The notes below the pieces were generated by a model. The model had not been told where the DNA came from. It searched no databases and saw nothing but the letters and a program-made list of their open reading frames with translations. DNA of 12,952 nt from Clostridia bacterium. Its GTDB lineage: Bacteria; Bacillota; Clostridia; Oscillospirales; Acutalibacteraceae. The translations under genes and the position numbers were made by a program. Positions 7,691-12,952 of this stretch are shown in pieces; position 1 is the stretch's first letter, and each line of letters starts with the position of its first letter. The DNA lies in NCBI GenBank assembly GCA_017631745.1, contig JAGBSR010000239.1, forward strand, positions 1 through 12,952, in the 5' to 3' direction.

Positions 7691-7741
7691 ATAACAGCAC
7701 AATAACACAAATAAAAGGCTGCACCTTAACGGTGTAGCCTT
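7691..7741. repeat. 51-bp direct repeat, copy 2
   Basis: This is the second copy of the repeat at 7539-7589, with one substitution. Here the substitution makes the hairpin arms (7715-7725 with 7731-7741) fully paired apart from one G-U. It is the more stable of the two stems. Confidence 0.9.
7707..7741 (-). terminator. Terminator for the flavodiiron gene on the minus strand
   Basis: Read on the minus strand, the stem formed by 7741-7731 and 7725-7715 closes a five-base loop and is followed by TTTTATTT. That is a good rho-independent terminator about 80 bases after the end of the flavodiiron coding region. It also faces any leftover transcription from ftsZ. Confidence 0.65.
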
Positions 7742-7757
7742 GTCTATGTTTTACTTT

Positions 7758-7800
7758 GTGGGACTCTGTCCCACACCCTGCAAGCGTTTGTAAAAGCTTG
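7758..7800. repeat. Two adjacent hairpins before the flavodiiron 3' end
   Basis: GTGGGAC (7758-7764) and GTCCCAC (7768-7774) form a perfect 7-bp stem with a three-base loop. CAAGC (7781-7785) and GCTTG (7796-7800) form a second stem, which extends by TTT/AAA past a bulged base. This hairpin pair resembles intergenic repeats I associate with clostridial genomes. That resemblance is from memory and was not checked. Confidence 0.55.
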
Positions 7801-7820
7801 ACCAAAACTTTACTTATTCA

Positions 7821-9611
7821 TTACTTTATAGGCTCAAAGTCTGAAGCAGGGTGCTTGCAAAGAGGACAGATGAAATCCTCAGGAAGCTTGTCACCCTCAT
7901 AAACATAACCGCAGATTTTGCAGACATAACCCTTTTTGCCCTCAGTCTGAGGCTTGGGCTTTACATTTGCCTGATAATAGTTGTAAGTCATTGTCTCTCT
8001 GTCCGAGAGCACTCTTGCTTCCGTTACACTGCAGATAAACATTCCGTGAGTGTCAAGGTCAACATACTGCTCAACCTTAAGTGACATAAACGAGTTGATA
8101 TATCTCGGCAGGAATACAAGACCGTTATCTGAATAAAGTACCTCATCGCCTGCAAATTTATCGGTGTTTCTGCCGCTTACAAAGCCGAACTTCTGGAATA
8201 CTGAGAAAGGAGCATCCACAGTAAGGCAGTTGATATTCATTTTGCCTGTCTGCTTGATAACGTGATGTGAGTAGTTATCCTTATTAATGGTCACTGCAAT
8301 TCTGTTGGGGGTATTTGTTACCTGAGTAACAGTATTGACAATCAGACCGTTATCTTTTTTGCCGTCGTTTGAAGTAACAACATATAAGCCGTATCCGATT
8401 TTGAAAAGAGCTGTCATATCATTTTTATCAGCGGTATCATTAGTCTGAGCGAGATAATCCTTGCAAAGCTCTTTAGCAAGCGAGTCAATCTGAGTCTTAT
8501 TTTCCTCGTTCATAGCTGACATAATGCTTACTGTGGTATCAGTGTAAATAAGGTTCTTGCTTTTTTCAAGCATACCCTTCATAACCTTTGCTGCAAGGGG
8601 AGCCCAACTTCCGTTTTCGATGAAGCCGACAGTGCGGTTTTTATATCCGCGCTCTGTAAGGTGATTGATAAACTCGCGCATATAAGGGAAGATCTCTGCA
8701 TTATAAGTTGTGGTGGCGAGTACAAGCTTGCTGTAACGGAAAGCATCTTCAACAGCTTCTGCCATATCGCATCTTGCAAGGTCGTTGACAACAACCTTAG
8801 GACAGCCGTAAGCACGAAGCTTTTCAGCAAGAAGCATAACGGCCTTCTTTGTGTTGCCGTAAATTGAAGTGTAGGCAATCATAATGCCTTCCTGCTCGGG
8901 CTGATAGCTTGACCAGGTATTATAAAGGTCGAGGTAATAACCGAGGTTATCTTTGAGCACAGGGCCGTGAAGGGGACAGATAATCTGAATATCAAAGCCC
9001 GAAGCCTTCTTGAGAAGATTCTGCACCTGAACGCCGTATTTGCCTACAATGCCGATGTAATATCTTCTTGCCTCGCAAGCCCAATCTTCTTCAACATCAA
9101 GGGCACCGAATTTGCCGAAGCCGTCAGCGGAGAAAAGCACCTTATCGGTTCTGTCATATGTTACCATAACTTCTGGCCAATGAACCATAGGTGCACCGAT
9201 GAAGGTGAGGTTGTGTCTGCCAAGGCAAAGTGTATCGCCTTCCTTGATAATCATTCTGTTATCCTCAAAATCTGTGCCGAAAAAGTTTTTCATCATTCTG
9301 AAAGCCTTTTCTGAAGCGACGATAACAGCTTCGGGATAAGCCTTTGCGAAATTGAGAATATTGGCTGAATGGTCAGGCTCCATATGCTGAACAATGAGAT
9401 AAGCAGGCTTTCTTGAGCCTATAGCATTCTGAAGATTATCCATCCACTCGTGAGTAAAGCTAGCGTCAACAGTATCCATAACAGCTATCTTTTCATCAAG
9501 TATAACATATGAGTTATAAGCCATGCCGTTGGGTACATCATACTGACCTTCAAACAGATCGATATTATGGTCATTAACGCCGATATATTTAATATCTTTA
9601 GTTATGTTCAT
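7821..9611 (-). CDS. fprA: Multidomain flavodiiron protein (FprA type) with flavin reductase and rubredoxin modules
   Basis: Flavodiiron proteins reduce O2 to water, or NO to N2O, and protect anaerobes. This 596-residue protein has four modules. The metallo-beta-lactamase-like di-iron domain (about 1-235) has the ligand set HMEPDH (76-81), His144, Asp163 and His215. A flavodoxin domain (about 241-385) has the FMN loop YTSIYGNT. An FMN-binding flavin reductase-like domain spans about 398-550. A C-terminal rubredoxin has C564, C567, C582 and C585. Only 14 residues separate its two CxxC pairs, so it is a short-spaced rubredoxin. The fusion suggests that electrons can pass from a reduced nicotinamide or external donor to the di-iron site within one chain. 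GGAGG lies 6-7 bases before the ATG, and a promoter lies just upstream. All iron ligands are present, so the enzyme should be active. O2 versus NO preference cannot be told from sequence. Confidence 0.94.
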   Translation of the reverse strand: MNITKDIKYIGVNDHNIDLFEGQYDVPNGMAYNSYVILDEKIAVMDTVDASFTHEWMDNLQNAIGSRKPAYLIVQHMEPDHSANILNFAKAYPEAVIVASEKAFRMMKNFFGTDFEDNRMIIKEGDTLCLGRHNLTFIGAPMVHWPEVMVTYDRTDKVLFSADGFGKFGALDVEEDWACEARRYYIGIVGKYGVQVQNLLKKASGFDIQIICPLHGPVLKDNLGYYLDLYNTWSSYQPEQEGIMIAYTSIYGNTKKAVMLLAEKLRAYGCPKVVVNDLARCDMAEAVEDAFRYSKLVLATTTYNAEIFPYMREFINHLTERGYKNRTVGFIENGSWAPLAAKVMKGMLEKSKNLIYTDTTVSIMSAMNEENKTQIDSLAKELCKDYLAQTNDTADKNDMTALFKIGYGLYVVTSNDGKKDNGLIVNTVTQVTNTPNRIAVTINKDNYSHHVIKQTGKMNINCLTVDAPFSVFQKFGFVSGRNTDKFAGDEVLYSDNGLVFLPRYINSFMSLKVEQYVDLDTHGMFICSVTEARVLSDRETMTYNYYQANVKPKPQTEGKKGYVCKICGYVYEGDKLPEDFICPLCKHPASDFEPIK

Positions 9612-9655
9612 TTAAATTTCCTCCGTCTTTAAATATTAGAAATTTGCTTACAGAT

Positions 9656-9684
9656 ATTATATTATACCAAAGTTTTAAAATCAA
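9656..9684 (-). promoter_or_regulatory. Promoter of the flavodiiron gene
   Basis: On the minus strand TTGATT (9684-9679) and TATAAT (9661-9656) are separated by 17 bases. A second overlapping TATAAT lies at 9666-9661. The site sits between the end of ldhA and the flavodiiron ATG, so the gene has its own start of transcription. Readthrough from ldhA remains possible, because I see no terminator between them. Confidence 0.65.
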
Positions 9685-9694
9685 GATGTTGAAA

Positions 9695-10729
9695 TTAAAA
9701 ACATTTTCCGTCTTTGCAGTCTGAAACCTGATTGTCTTTATAGCAAAGCTCATTTTGGCAGTGACCGCTGTTAAAGAAAGTAACAACGTTTTTAACGGTT
9801 GTTTCTGCAATATTATCGAGTGCCTCGCCTGTAAGAAAAGCCTGGTGGGAGGTGACGATTACATTGGGCATAGATATTAGCCTTGCAAGGGTATCGTCTT
9901 CGAGTATATGCCCTGAATTATCCTCAAAGAAAAGCTCTGATTCCTCCTCATACACATCAAGGCAGGCGGCGCCGACCTTACGGGATTTTATAGCCTTGAG
10001 CAGTGCTTCTGCATCAACGAGAGCACCCCTTGAGGTGTTGATTATAATCACACCCGTTTTGCATTTATCGAGTGCATTTTCATCTATAATATAGTGCGTC
10101 TCTTCTGTCAGAGGACAGTGAAGAGAAATGATATCACTCTGAGAGAGAAGCTCACCGAGGCTTGTATATCTCACATTTTCACCGTCGCTGATTTCCTCGG
10201 CAGGGTACTTGTCATAGGCAAGAACCTTCATGCCGAAACCTTTGCAGATATCAACAAAGACCCTACCGATTTTACCCGTACCGATTATGCCGACCGTTTT
10301 GCCGTGCAGGTCAAAGCCCGTTAGATTTTTCAGACTGAAGTTAAATTCCTTGGTGCGGATATAGGCCTTGTGGATGCGTCTGATTGAAGTCAGAAGCAAG
10401 GCCATAGCATGCTCAGCAACGGCGTAAGGGGAGTATGCAGGCACACGAAGCACATGAATTTTACCGAAGGCATGCTTCATATCAACATTGTTAAAGCCTG
10501 CGCAACGCAAGGCGAGCACTCTCACATTCATTTCATACAGCCTGTCTATAACGGCTTCATTTACAGTGTCGTTGACAAACACACACACCGCATCGTACCC
10601 TGCCGAGAGATAAACAGTATCTTCATTGAGCTTGGTTTCAAAATATTTTACAGTGACACCGTATTCTGCGGCATATTTATCAAAGGCAGGTCTGTCATAG
10701 CTTTTGGCATCGAAAAATGCTATTTTCAT
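9695..10729 (-). CDS. ldhA: D-lactate dehydrogenase-like D-2-hydroxyacid dehydrogenase
   Basis: The family reduces 2-oxoacids, typically pyruvate to D-lactate, with NADH. The 344-residue protein shows the LdhA pattern: LRCAGFNNVD, VPAYSPYAVAEHAMAL, the NAD-binding GTGKIG (150-155), an acidic end to the next strand (AYDKYP), and the catalytic set Arg234 (NTSRGALVD), Glu263 (DVYEEE) and His295 (TSHQAF). The start at 10729 is chosen because AAGGAG at 10745-10740 lies 10 bases upstream. An in-frame ATG at 10738 nearly touches that site. The open frame reaching 10951 crosses the divergent promoter and is not real. The last 21 residues contain four cysteines (324, 329, 338, 343), unusual for the family. 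D-lactate formation fits a fermenting anaerobe. Substrate is inferred from motif similarity, and another 2-hydroxyacid remains possible. Confidence 0.85.
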   Translation of the reverse strand: MKIAFFDAKSYDRPAFDKYAAEYGVTVKYFETKLNEDTVYLSAGYDAVCVFVNDTVNEAVIDRLYEMNVRVLALRCAGFNNVDMKHAFGKIHVLRVPAYSPYAVAEHAMALLLTSIRRIHKAYIRTKEFNFSLKNLTGFDLHGKTVGIIGTGKIGRVFVDICKGFGMKVLAYDKYPAEEISDGENVRYTSLGELLSQSDIISLHCPLTEETHYIIDENALDKCKTGVIIINTSRGALVDAEALLKAIKSRKVGAACLDVYEEESELFFEDNSGHILEDDTLARLISMPNVIVTSHQAFLTGEALDNIAETTVKNVVTFFNSGHCQNELCYKDNQVSDCKDGKCF

Positions 10730-10743
10730 TGTATACATACTCC

Positions 10744-10772
10744 TTGCAATTACATAATTAATATAGTATAAT
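10744..10772 (+). promoter_or_regulatory. Promoter of the tyrosine phosphatase gene
   Basis: TTGCAA (10744-10749) and a perfect TATAAT (10767-10772) are spaced by 17 bases, 49 bases before the phosphatase start. The -35 box overlaps the ldhA ribosome-binding site on the other strand. Confidence 0.7.
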
Positions 10773-10789
10773 TTTTGCAGGGAAAACAA
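10760..10789 (-). promoter_or_regulatory. Candidate ldhA promoter
   Basis: On the minus strand TTGTTT (10789-10784) and TATATT (10765-10760) are separated by 18 bases. Both boxes are imperfect and the region is AT-rich. The spacer contains the -10 box of the opposite promoter, so the two could not be used at once. Confidence 0.35.
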
Positions 10790-10820
10790 AAATATACTAT
10801 TATATATAAGGAAAAAGAAA

Positions 10821-11291
10821 ATGAAGAGAATTATGTTTGTTTGCCACGGCAATATCTGCCGTTCACCTATGGCGGAATTTATATTTAGGGATATGCTTAA
10901 AAAGCAGGGGATAGCCAATGAGTTTGTTGTTGCTTCGTCTGCCACAAGCACCGAGGAAATATGGAACGGTATCGGTAACCCCGTTTATCCGCCCGCAAAA
11001 GCTGAGCTTTTGAAGCACAGCATCACCTGCGATGGCAAAAGGGCAGTACAGCTGAAAAAGAGCGACTATGATAAATACGATATATTTCTGGCAATGGATT
11101 CAATGAACATCCGCAATATAGGTAAAATATTCGGTGCTGATCCTCTCGGCAAGGTGCATAAGCTTATGGATCTGACAGACAGACCGGGCGATGTTGCAGA
11201 CCCCTGGTACTCGGGAAGGTTTGATGTGGCCTATAAAGATATTTACGAGGGTTGCGAGGCTCTGCTTAAAAAACTTCAGCAGGACACTTGA
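10821..11291 (+). CDS. Low-molecular-weight protein tyrosine phosphatase
   Basis: This 156-residue cytosolic enzyme belongs to the low-molecular-weight phosphotyrosine phosphatase family. The P-loop is at the N terminus as VCHGNICRSP, with catalytic Cys8 and phosphate-binding Arg14. The general acid is Asp127 in ADPWY. Length and layout are normal. In Firmicutes such enzymes often reverse the action of tyrosine kinases that control capsule or exopolysaccharide, but no kinase or capsule gene is nearby, so the substrate is unknown. An arsenate reductase role is possible for this fold, but the motif spacing and absence of an ars context favour the phosphatase. AAGGA at 10808-10812 precedes the ATG by 8 bases. 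The stop codon overlaps the -35 box of the next gene's promoter. Confidence 0.92.
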   Translation: MKRIMFVCHGNICRSPMAEFIFRDMLKKQGIANEFVVASSATSTEEIWNGIGNPVYPPAKAELLKHSITCDGKRAVQLKKSDYDKYDIFLAMDSMNIRNIGKIFGADPLGKVHKLMDLTDRPGDVADPWYSGRFDVAYKDIYEGCEALLKKLQQDT

Positions 11292-11315
11292 CAATATATA
11301 TATAAATAGTATAAT
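11288..11315 (+). promoter_or_regulatory. Perfect-consensus promoter of the cyclophilin gene
   Basis: TTGACA (11288-11293) and TATAAT (11310-11315) both match the sigma-A consensus exactly, with a 16-base spacer. The -35 box overlaps the phosphatase TGA stop at 11289-11291. The predicted start is about 25 bases before the ATG, giving a short leader. Confidence 0.8.
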
Positions 11316-11346
11316 CATTAAGTAATAATTTCAGGAGGACAAGAAT

Positions 11347-11847
11347 ATGTCTAAAGTTAAAGTAACAATGGAAAATCACGGTGAGTTCACTATCGAGCTT
11401 TATCCCGAATTTGCTCCCGCAACAGTAGCTAACTTCCTTAAGCTTGCAGGCAGCGGCTTTTATGACGGCACAATCTTCCACAGAGTAGTGGATAACTTTA
11501 TGGCTCAGGGCGGCGATCCCGAGGGTACAGGCTGCGGCGGTGCCGATGAAACAATCAAGGGCGAATTTGCAGCTAACGGCTTCACACAGAACACACTCTC
11601 ACATACAAGAGGCGTTATATCAATGGCAAGAAGTATGCAGCCCAACTCAGCTTCAAGCCAGTTCTTCATCTGCTACAGTGATGACTGCACCTTCCTTGAC
11701 GGCAACTATGCTGCTTTCGGTAAGGTTATCGAGGGTATGGAAAGCGTTGACAGCTTCCTTGACGAATACAGAACATATAATAGTATGGGCGAAAAGGCAT
11801 CACCCGTTGAGCCTATCCGCATCAAGAATATGACAGTAATCGACTGA
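11347..11847 (+). CDS. Cyclophilin-type peptidyl-prolyl cis-trans isomerase
   Basis: Cyclophilins catalyse cis-trans isomerisation of X-Pro bonds and help protein folding. The 166-residue protein is a single domain with no signal peptide or lipobox, so it is cytosolic. Active-site signatures are FHRVVDNFMAQGGDPEGTG (44-62) with catalytic Arg46, MARSMQPNSASSQFFI (93-108), and FLDGNYAAFGKVIEGM (116-131). In the FLDG segment many bacterial cyclophilins likewise lack the tryptophan important for cyclosporin binding. AGGAGG at 11333-11338 lies 8 bases before the ATG. The gene has a perfect-consensus promoter, suggesting high constitutive expression. It is probably a single-gene transcript, since an inverted-repeat structure follows and the next cluster has its own promoter. 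Confidence 0.95.
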   Translation: MSKVKVTMENHGEFTIELYPEFAPATVANFLKLAGSGFYDGTIFHRVVDNFMAQGGDPEGTGCGGADETIKGEFAANGFTQNTLSHTRGVISMARSMQPNSASSQFFICYSDDCTFLDGNYAAFGKVIEGMESVDSFLDEYRTYNSMGEKASPVEPIRIKNMTVID

Positions 11848-11850
11848 TAA

Positions 11851-11898
11851 TTAACAAAGGTCGCTTATGTTTGACAATAAGCATTAATTATTTGTTAA
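11851..11898 (+). terminator. Nested inverted repeat after the cyclophilin gene
   Basis: Inner arms GCTTAT (11863-11868) and ATAAGC (11877-11882) close an eight-base loop. Outer arms TTAACAAA (11851-11858) and TTTGTTAA (11891-11898) pair perfectly around them. The structure begins 4 bases after the stop codon. It lacks a GC-rich stem and a long T tract, so it may be a weak terminator or a 3' stabilising element. Confidence 0.45.
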
Positions 11899-11950
11899 AA
11901 GAGTCAAAAATACTTAAAAAAATTCGTTATATTTCCCAAAAAACTTTCAA

Positions 11951-12015
11951 AAAGCCCTTGACGGCAGAGGAGTTGTGTGTTAAAATAGCACTACCTCTGA
12001 AGAGGGCTTTATTTT
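11951..12015 (+). terminator. Terminator-like inverted repeat spanning the rpmG promoter
   Basis: AAAGCCC (11951-11957) pairs with GGGCTTT (12004-12010), and CAGAGG (11965-11970) pairs with CCTCTG (11994-11999). The 3' arm runs into ATTTTT (12011-12016). RNA entering from upstream could form this 13-bp two-part stem and stop. RNA starting at the nested promoter lacks the 5' arms and would escape. Confidence 0.45.
11958..11986 (+). promoter_or_regulatory. Promoter of the rpmG-secE-nusG cluster
   Basis: TTGACG (11958-11963) and TAAAAT (11981-11986) are separated by 17 bases. Transcription is expected from about 11993, leaving a leader of about 115 bases before rpmG. Each box differs from consensus by one base. 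Confidence 0.75.
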
Positions 12016-12044
12016 TGTGCCCGAAAAAGAGGGAGGCCTTAAGG

Positions 12045-12076
12045 TCTGAAGAGGGAAGGTTGTAACCTTCTTCAGA
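12045..12076 (+). promoter_or_regulatory. Strong hairpin in the rpmG leader
   Basis: TCTGAA (12045-12050) pairs with TTCAGA (12071-12076), and GAAGGT (12055-12060) with ACCTTC (12065-12070), around loop TGTA, leaving GAGG (12051-12054) as a bulge. No T tract follows, so it is not a terminator. A smaller stem at 12034-12047 would compete for TCT at 12045-12047. It could be an mRNA-stability element or a protein-binding leader. I recognise no known riboswitch or ribosomal-protein leader. Confidence 0.55.
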
Positions 12077-12106
12077 TTAAAATTTCCGATAATGGAGGTG
12101 CCGTTC

Positions 12107-12256
12107 ATGAGAGTAAAAATTACTTTATCTTGCACAGAGTGCAAACAGCGCAATTACAACACAATGAAAAACAAAAAGAACAATCCTGACAGGTTGGAGA
12201 TGAACAAGTATTGCAGATTTTGCAAGAAGCACACTCTCCACAAAGAGACAAAATAA
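12107..12256 (+). CDS. rpmG: Ribosomal protein L33 (bL33), zinc-ribbon form
   Basis: bL33 is a small protein of the 50S subunit. The 49-residue protein starts MRVKITLSCTECKQRNY and has two CxxC pairs (Cys9/Cys12 and Cys36/Cys39), the zinc-binding version of the protein. Many bacteria also carry a cysteine-free copy used when zinc is scarce; none is in this window. Basic composition and length are normal. GGAGGT at 12094-12099 lies 7 bases before the ATG. It is the first gene after the leader and is followed by secE after 15 bases, the usual rpmG-secE-nusG order in Firmicutes. Confidence 0.96.
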   Translation: MRVKITLSCTECKQRNYNTMKNKKNNPDRLEMNKYCRFCKKHTLHKETK

Positions 12257-12271
12257 GAGCGGGAGGTAAGA

Positions 12272-12778
12272 ATGATGGCTGACAAAGAAAACAAGGTCAC
12301 CCAGGATTCAAAGGTTGACAAGGCCACAACTGATGAAAGCGCAGCAGCAGCTAAAGTTGCTAAGGCTGCTAAGGGTAACAAGAAATCAGACAAGCCAAGC
12401 TTCTTCACCCGTGCAGGCAAGGGCACTAAGAAGTTCATCAAAGACTTCAAAGGCGAATGCAAGAAAATTGTATGGCCCGATGCAAAAACTGTCTTAAAGA
12501 GCACCGGTATCGTTCTTCTCGTAGTTGCTATCGTAGCAATCGTTGTTGGTGTTATCGACCTCGGTCTTTCATCAGGTGTTAAGGGTCTTAAGAACCTCGC
12601 ACTTGGCGAAGAAACCACAGTTGAAAGCACAGAAACAGGCGATGAGCACGAGGGTCACGACCACGAAGGCGAAGAAGCCGATGAAGACAAAGGCAGTGAA
12701 GAAGAGACTACTGAAGCAAAAGCTGAGGAGTCAACTGAAGATAAGGCTGAAGATACAACAGCTGAATCTGCAGAATAA
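12272..12778 (+). CDS. secE: SecE preprotein translocase subunit with long acidic C-terminal tail
   Basis: SecE is the small subunit that clamps SecY in the protein-export channel. The conserved core is at about residues 43-98: the amphipathic helix with FFTRAGK and the signature ECKKIVWPD (62-70), then one membrane segment (about 78-97). The 168-residue length is more than twice the single-span SecE proteins of many Gram-positives. The extra parts are an Ala/Lys-rich N-terminal stretch of about 40 residues and a C-terminal tail (about 113-168) made largely of Glu, Asp, Thr, Ser and Ala, with a short HEGHDHEG histidine patch. By usual SecE topology the tail would be outside the membrane. GGAGGT at 12262-12267 suits either ATG 12272 or 12275. 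nusG follows after 21 bases. The identity is secure; the tail is unexplained. Confidence 0.93.
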   Translation: MMADKENKVTQDSKVDKATTDESAAAAKVAKAAKGNKKSDKPSFFTRAGKGTKKFIKDFKGECKKIVWPDAKTVLKSTGIVLLVVAIVAIVVGVIDLGLSSGVKGLKNLALGEETTVESTETGDEHEGHDHEGEEADEDKGSEEETTEAKAEESTEDKAEDTTAESAE

Positions 12779-12799
12779 TCCGATTGTGGAGGTGTAACA

Positions 12800-12952
12800 A
12801 TGGCTGACAATGCCAGATGGTTTGTAGTACACACCTACTCAGGCTACGAAAATAAAGTAGCATCAAACATCACAACCGTTGTTGAAAACCGCAAGATGCA
12901 GGATCAGATTTTCGAGGTCCGCATTCCCACCGAAACAGTAACAGAAATCAAG
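12800..12952 (+). CDS. nusG: NusG transcription elongation factor, 3' end missing
   Basis: NusG binds RNA polymerase, modulates pausing and elongation, and couples transcription to translation. Only the first 51 residues are present, running to the window end. They show the N-terminal NGN domain start: ARWFVVHTYSGYENKVASNI, then FEVRIPTETVTEIK. GGAGG at 12788-12792 lies 7 bases before the ATG. The rpmG-secE-nusG order supports the call, and rplK and rplA would be expected next. Confidence 0.95.
   Translation, partial: MADNARWFVVHTYSGYENKVASNITTVVENRKMQDQIFEVRIPTETVTEIK

Noticed and set aside
7593..7805. 70-codon minus-strand frame across the repeats after ftsZ
   Set aside because: It has a non-ATG start, no ribosome-binding site and no recognisable domain, and it is built from hairpins and direct repeats; better explained as non-coding repeat DNA.
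10730..10951. N-terminal extension of the D-lactate dehydrogenase frame to 10951
   Set aside because: It crosses the divergent promoter and the 5' end of the phosphatase gene; the LdhA-like sequence and ribosome-binding site support the start at 10729.
11871..12065. 64-codon frame in the gap before rpmG
   Set aside because: It has no ribosome-binding site, no similarity I recognise, and covers the rpmG promoter and leader structures.
12600..12797. Separate gene overlapping the 3' part of secE
   Set aside because: The alternative frame is Lys-rich low-complexity sequence produced by the repetitive acidic codons of the SecE tail and has no start signal.

Overview
This window looks like a chromosomal housekeeping region from an anaerobic, low-to-moderate GC Firmicute, most likely a clostridium of the Ruminococcus/Oscillospiraceae type. 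The evidence is strong AGGAGG ribosome-binding sites, frequent AGA arginine codons, sigma-A-like promoters, a division/cell-wall order of mraY-ftsW-murG-murA-divIB-ftsZ, an oxygen-detoxifying flavodiiron protein, and an rpmG-secE-nusG order. The genus is inferred; no 16S rRNA or other decisive marker is present.

Region 1 (1-7530, all on +) is the cell-wall and division cluster. It holds the 3' part of mraY (lipid I synthesis), ftsW (SEDS glycosyltransferase), murG (lipid II synthesis), murA (first committed step of UDP-MurNAc synthesis, broken here by one missing base near 3570), divIB/ftsQ, and ftsZ with its own promoter and a long leader. murD is not in its common place between mraY and ftsW, and ftsA is not next to ftsZ.

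Region 2 (7531-7820) is a 290-base gap without a credible gene. It is packed with repeats: two nearly identical 51-bp direct repeats, each carrying a terminator-like hairpin, an 11-bp inverted repeat around the first one, and two further hairpins. It lies between the convergent ends of ftsZ and the flavodiiron gene and probably terminates transcription in both directions.

Region 3 (7821-10729, on -) holds two redox genes: a four-module flavodiiron protein (metallo-beta-lactamase, flavodoxin, flavin reductase and short-spaced rubredoxin domains) and, upstream of it, a D-lactate dehydrogenase-like enzyme with a cysteine-containing tail.

Region 4 (10730-11847, on +) starts from a divergent promoter region and holds a low-molecular-weight protein tyrosine phosphatase and a cyclophilin-type peptidyl-prolyl isomerase. 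The cyclophilin has its own perfect-consensus promoter, which overlaps the phosphatase stop codon.

Region 5 (11848-12952, on +) is the start of the ribosome/secretion/transcription cluster: a regulatory leader with a promoter nested in a terminator-like inverted repeat and a strong leader hairpin, then rpmG (49 aa, four cysteines), secE (with an unusual acidic, histidine-containing C-terminal tail) and the beginning of nusG, cut by the window end.

I see no phage, CRISPR, transposase, toxin-antitoxin or defence genes, and no clearly new multi-gene system. The most useful points are the murA frameshift, the hairpin covering the murA ribosome-binding site, the repeat cluster after ftsZ, and the control elements before rpmG.
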